Shown: positions 59,040 through 64,000 of the stretch, piece by piece
Layout: every line of letters starts with the position of its first letter
Position numbering within the stretch: the first letter of the stretch is position 1
Source of the DNA: Plasmopara viticola
Lineage: Eukaryota > Oomycota > Peronosporomycetes > Peronosporales > Peronosporaceae
Direction of reading: 5' to 3'
Assembly (NCBI GenBank): GCA_001695595.3
Contig: MBPM02000070.1
Location: 310,001-374,000 of the forward strand
DNA length: 64,000 nt
The notes under the pieces: generated by a model
What the model was told of the DNA's origin: nothing
What the model saw: the letters and a program-made list of their open reading frames with translations, nothing else
The model's database searches: none
Translations under genes and position numbers: made by a program

Positions 59040-59700
59040 AATCCAAAAAAACAAGCAAGTCTATTCGCAAATTCTGCTTCGATTTCGCATCGTCGCCGAC
59101 CATCATTTTTTTACACCAACGCTTTTTAAATGTAAGTTATTCTCATCAGAAATCGTTGCCTGACTTGGGGCTCCACTCCACCTTTTTCCTTAATGTTGAC
59201 TTATTGAGCAAAGGAACTGCTCAAATACTTTTGAGATTTCTAGAAGCTGTCAACCCACTGGGACCTATCGCAATGAAAAAAAATCGTTTACTGCAGTAGA
59301 ACACCCATGGTTTGGGCACTTTATGACGTCTGTGTCATTAAGATTTAATCCAACAAATCAAAAATTTGTTTCGGTTTGCTTCCAGCAGCTGACCAAATCT
59401 TTAACAGCAACTTAAGAATTCGCCCCTTGACTGCTTACAATCCCAAATTAATTAATTGCACGAGAGCTCGAGCCATATATTTGTCGTTCTCACGCAGGCC
59501 GTCAAAGCCTGTGCTGCTTCAATTGGGTATGCCGCACTGTAATCATCCACGAACTTCACCAGCGTAAACAGTCGCAGCTTAAGCCTTTCATGCTTGTCGA
59601 TTCCTAGCGACTTAGAAACTTGAAGTGATTTTTTTGTTCTTGAGCCAAACTTCGATCAATCTTCCTCAAGCTTTGCTGCGAGAATCAGTGTACACCTAAA
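59040..59700 (-). pseudogene. WY effector relic, C-terminal end (minus)
   Basis: Good alignment of 59295-59690 to intact-gene positions 1910-2350: 'cactttatgacgtctg', 'cggtttgcttccagcagctgaccaa', 'gcacgagagctcgagcca', 'actgtaatcatccacg', 'gattcctagcgactt'. The 59090-59290 part corresponds to the last modules. Broken frames throughout. Confidence 0.75.
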
Positions 59701-59724
59701 TCTCTACAAAAAATAATGCGTTGT

Positions 59725-59980
59725 TTGGGCCAGCCCCGTTTGTGCTCACAATAATCTAGAAAAGGCGCCTATACAACTGGTGATTAATATTTATAATTAG
59801 TGAGGTTGGGACACATGCAGATATAGCCTTTATAAGCTGTATCTCACTATCGTGACCCCTTGGGGTCACAACACGATAATTATCGGTGAAATAGTTCCAT
59901 AAGTGTCTTCAAGATCATTTAAACGATCATTCTGTGAGAATAGCGTAGTAAATTATTTTAACCGTATCGATTTTACATAG
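59725..59980 (-). repeat. Recurrent block R1
   Basis: R1 core with 'TTTGTGCTCACAATAATCTAGAAAAGGCGCC' at 59739-59769 and 'TCACTATCGTGACCCC' near 59846, directly abutting the relic at 59040-59700 and preceding the one at 60030. Confidence 0.5.
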
Positions 59981-60029
59981 TCGTTGGCTTAATGTGCTTT
60001 CAAGCCGACTCTCTAATCTTAAACTATGT

Positions 60030-61170
60030 TCGGCTTTCAGCAAAATCATTTTATCGCCGACCAGCTTTAAATAATGATGGGGACAAAGCATAGCGGATTG
60101 CTTTCCCTTATCATTTAATGAGACGACCTTCTTTTGAAGTCGGGTGAAGGCCTAGTCTCCGTACTGGACCTACCACTCTGTCTAACTTGTCGATCCGCAC
60201 CACCTATTTGCCTCCATGCGTAAACGCCATAAGTCTTTTGATTAGTGAATTCATTTAGAATCCTTTGATAATGTCTGCACATCGGGACTTGCTTTCATAT
60301 TATGTCTTTTTCATTACTGACAACCGACCATGCTTGGTGTTAATGGCGTAAATTAACGTCTGCGTCACGAAATTAGAAACTTCGCTCAAAGTTTTCCAGC
60401 AGCCAATCGAAATGTACACAGGCCTTCAAAAGCTCGTTCTCTAACGAGCCTCAATTCCAATCAGTGGTTCGTGCAAAAACTCAAGCCACAGTTTTGCCGT
60501 GATCACGCATGACGTCATTGAGGTGAATTACATTAGATATGTCCACGTCCGAAATCAGCGTAACCAGTCAAGGCTAAAGCCTTCTATGCATCGTGTCGAT
60601 TCTTGGCAACTCAAAATATCGTGCGGACTATTTCTGCTCTTGAGTTACAGCTTCGATCAGCCTTCCTTCAGCTTTCCCGCACGAGTCAAATAAGTCGTTG
60701 TTAACTTGGTTGCTTTTTATGGATAAGTAATAATAGCAACATGTGCTTTTTATTTAGTAAGGTTTTTCAGATGCATTGTCTACGCATAATTTTGACCTGT
60801 AGAAAATATCGAAAATTCATCCTTCGTTTTGATCTTTTTGGTCTCTCTCGCACAAAAAGGAAGGCTGTCATTCTCGACTTACCTTTCTAACGTGTTTGAA
60901 TAGACGTTTTTTGTCTTTGAAGAAGAGAGCCACGTGGCGACATCGTACTAAGGATCATTAGATTGTTGTACCAGAGCCCGAATTTTATGTCTTCAGAACG
61001 TTTGGCTCTTTCCAAGCTCTGCGCATGTTTGCTTGTGTCATTAGCAGCTAAGTCAACGCCGTTGACGAAAAGCATCAGCTTTGTGGATAAGCAGAGAGTC
61101 TGGGTGATGCATGTTGTATATACCACATAACTATACCCAGTCGATCAACATAGCTAGGCCTTTAAGTATG
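60030..61170 (-). pseudogene. WY effector relic, C-terminal part (minus)
   Basis: Matches in order: 'ttatcgccgaccagctt' near 60051 (intact 1676), 'gtctaacttgtcgatcc' near 60180 (1808), 'gtgatcacgcatgacgtcatt' near 60500 (2150), 'agattgttgtaccagagcccgaa' near 60959 (intact 2664-2684, the 'FRHWYNNLM' module). Further similarity ends near 61160. Confidence 0.7.
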
Positions 61171-61379
61171 GTCAATGCCAAAACTCTGCATTTCATCCAC
61201 AAAGCCTAAACAAATTTGTGCTGCAGGCTTGTGATTGAAAAATGTTGGCTCATTTTTTAATATATTGGACAAAGATTTTGCGAGACTTGTATAGCCCTTG
61301 TGTAAATATTTAATTGGTAAAATATTGTCCTTGAATTCTGTAGGCCAAGCTGAAAAGTTTTTACTTTTAAGGGTCTGCC

Positions 61380-61840
61380 TGAATCTCATAGCTGCCTACA
61401 AAGCAGTCAAATACTTGAATTTCTCGGTCACATCGACACATTTGTTGATATTGGCTTAGCATTTGTTGTTCCTCTCGACATTGAGACTTACCTTAGGTGA
61501 CTACATAGCCGTCTGATCTTCATTAAAGCGGCTATGGATGACTTTAATGGGTGACTTAGGTCTCAAAAGATGTCCGGGAAGGACTGTAATGTTCAAAACA
61601 ATTGTGAAGCCAGAAGATAGGCATTGCTGGAGCGTTTACTGTCGTTAAACCTCACGAACAAGGCTTCTAGTCGAACCAAACGCTATGAGAGATACTTACG
61701 ACTCCCTCAGACAAATTTGATTAGTGTAATCTACCTGAATCTAAAGCACTATACACCGGTGCCCAAATATGCTCTCAGGCAAGTTGTCCTTCCTTTTGAT
61801 GAGTTTTGGTGTAGGAGCCTTTGCACTAAATAGCTAATTA
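61380..61840 (+). repeat. Recurrent block R3, copy 3
   Basis: Counterpart of 18100-18560 and 20930-21360. A 69-codon plus frame at 61624-61833 is its longest open part. Family not recognised. Confidence 0.4.
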
Positions 61841-61899
61841 CAAGTATGACCAAGTCATTGCTTCCACTCGAAATCTCGAATGCACAAAGTCAGTGATGA

Positions 61900-62660
61900 G
61901 TGCGGCATTTTTACCATCTTCCGCCATGTCATACTTCGCCTTTTCAGCAAAAAGAGTATCAATTAGCTTACATTGGTCTCGTGGCAGTCGACTTTGTGGC
62001 AAGCGCGAGGTCAAAAGCTCATTATTCGGTGATGCTTTTGATGGCGAACTATATCTTGATACTTTTTAAGAAAAAATGCGAACATTTGTTTTAAATCTTA
62101 GCCCCTGTGCAACAAGCGCTGTCTACAATGCATTTTCGTCTTAAAACAAGGCCGTTTTTTTAACCCCACTGCATTGGTCAGATCCAAATTTCCTCGTAAG
62201 CTAATGAAGTTATAACAATGTAGGCACATATCGCTCACGAATTTTGCTTTAAAATACTTCTTGGTTTGGTAGGTAACGTAAATGGTACCTACTGTTTAGG
62301 CGAGGTCTAATGATGCTACCCAAAATTTTTTTGCGGGATTGACTGTTAAGGTATCCACTACCTACGTAGACTTATTTTAAAGCGGTTGAAAGGAGCCTGT
62401 CAGTGACTGAACTTTTATGACAGTCAACACTCGTGTATAGCGCAATCTTTTATAGCTCTAGAAGAAAGAGATTCGTACTTCGGGCCTGTCCAGCGTCTCA
62501 CAGAAGCTCAACAAAGGCTGTCCGATAATTACTTTCTCGCAGATACAGCCTTATAAACTTGTTTTCATCATCGTAGCCTATAAGTGTAAGGCGTGCTCCT
62601 TAAATGACTTTTCAAATCAGACAAAACAACAATCAAGGCGTTATTAAGATGACGCTATGT
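61900..62660 (-). repeat. Diverged repeat with R1 copy at its end
   Basis: The first part resembles 22380-22500 ('CTTCGCCTTTTCAGCAAAAA' at 61929 against 'TTTGCCTTTTCAGCAAAAA' at 22391, then 'TCGTGGCAGT' at 61978 against 'TTGTGGCAGT' at 22431). The R1 core lies at 62480-62660 ('GCTCAACAAAGGC' near 62506). No gene. Confidence 0.4.
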
Positions 62661-62689
62661 GAGAGTCAAAATGAGATAGCTTTGCTCGC

Positions 62690-64000
62690 ACGGCTGCATT
62701 GATGCATCTTTCTTCGCTATAATGAGCTTCTAAGCCATCTTAACGTCTACCAGCTTCAGAAAATATTAGCGATTAAGCGCAGTAAAGGACTTCGCCCAGG
62801 TTTTAAGTAGTAAACCTTCTTGTGCAATCTCACCGAAATCTATAGATCAATCTCTTATCTCGCATGTCTTCATATGGTCCGCACACTTGGGACGAGCTTT
62901 CGTAATGAAAAATATTCTATACCTCAGTCGATTGCCCGTATTATGGTGTATTATGACGTCTGCGTCACAAAATTTAAAATCAAAATCTTTTGTTCAGCAG
63001 CTGACTATACTTATAAGCGATTTCAAAAACTCGCTGTTTGATCGATTTAAGTCAAAGGATGAAACATCCAGCAATATTTTGTAGGGCTCACGCAAAAGTC
63101 ATCAATTAACAGCCGTGGCTAAGATTTAGGTAAGTCTCAGCGAATAAAAAGCTTTGTGTGGCTTCTCTAACTCTTGAGCAACATGTTCGGCATGCATAAA
63201 CTTTGCTGCGAGAGTCGATTTTTTTCCGGTAAAGCTTACCTGCTCCGAGCAACATGAACACAAGATCACCTTTGAAGCAAACAGAGGAAAGCGAGCAATT
63301 CTTTATTAGTGAAGCTGTCCTAATAAAAAAATCTGCTGGTGATTGCAAGACGTATCAAATATCGAGACATAATATTTTCGGTTGATCTCTTCTATCTCTT
63401 TCACAAGTAACGAGCTCTTTACACCTTCCACTTACGCTCAAAAGTTGGCATTTTGTCCTTTTGTTAAAAAAGGGCATGAGCCAAGCAACGAAATCATTAT
63501 GAGTTTTATGATTTGTAAGTTATAGCCAGAATAACACGTCTCACAAATGTTTTGCGCCAACCGCGTTCTAAGCAGCTTTGTATCCTGCGCAGCTTGTTCG
63601 ACGTCGTTAAAAAGAGGCATTGGTAGCGTAATTGAGTTAACCAAAAAGTCGTAGTAGTGCGGGTTGTAGATGCCATAGAGCTTTGTTCACCTTAACAGCG
63701 TAACAAGACCTTGGGATAAATTGTTTGCACTAGCAAATTCATGGCTCGGGACTTTCTTAGCGCTCGGTCAGTTCTTCATTTGCTGGTCTTAAAAACGTTG
63801 CCGTGTCTTTCGTAGTCGGAAGCCAATAAGCTTCTTCAATCATCATCGGCGTCTTACGCAGTGAACACGGTAAGCCTGCTCAACTACTTCGTCAAATTGT
63901 TATTTATTCAAGTCGCGACTTTAAAAATTAAATTCAGCAATCTCTGGCCGGCTCTCAAGATATCGACTTCGAACCTATTAGTAGGCAGCAAAATTTTTTT
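62690..64000 (-). pseudogene. WY effector relic, runs off the window (minus)
   Basis: C-terminal module equivalents at 62700-62800, 'tattatgacgtctgcgtcacaa' at 62949-62970 (intact 1980-2000), 'tcagcagctgactata' at 62993, and near 63830-63900 the equivalent of the 'CYGDHKASTMI' helix ('cttcaatcatcatcggcgtctta', intact 2995-3020). The relic is cut by the window end. Confidence 0.65.

Overview
The window looks like gene-sparse, repeat-rich DNA from a plant-pathogenic oomycete, most likely a downy mildew (Peronosporaceae; a Plasmopara-like genome is my guess, not proven). The reasons are a very large secreted protein built of tandem (L)WY modules behind a signal peptide and an EER motif, the Copia-type retrotransposons, and intron-less genes lying among decayed paralogues.

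Layout. 1-9.2 kb: one intact intron-less gene on the minus strand (1366-8475, 2369 aa) encoding a giant WY/LWY effector-like protein with about 22 modules. It is flanked on both sides by copies of a ~320-bp retroposon with target-site duplications. 9.2-18 kb: a Ty3/Gypsy protease relic, effector relics on both strands and a decayed Copia element (about 14.86-17.7 kb). 18-26 kb: recurrent diverged blocks, more effector relics, and a tRNA-derived SINE inside one relic. 26.1-32.8 kb: a colinear full-length paralogue of the giant gene, destroyed by nonsense mutations, frameshifts and deletions. 33-47 kb: further relics and recurrent blocks with no convincing gene. 47.2-55.9 kb: two Copia retrotransposons, one inserted in the 5' LTR of the other. 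The inner one has identical LTRs and an uninterrupted 1312-aa Gag-Pol; the outer one is broken. 56-64 kb: four more minus-strand effector relics and a 220-bp compound microsatellite.

How it fits together. This is a birth-and-death effector locus: one apparently functional giant gene, one fresh full-length pseudogene, and about a dozen old fragments of the same family, mostly C-terminal parts, shuffled in orientation and invaded by retroelements. Only two protein-coding genes look intact: the giant effector-like gene and the Gag-Pol of the inner Copia element. All relic boundaries are estimates made by eye from module motifs and from comparison within the window.
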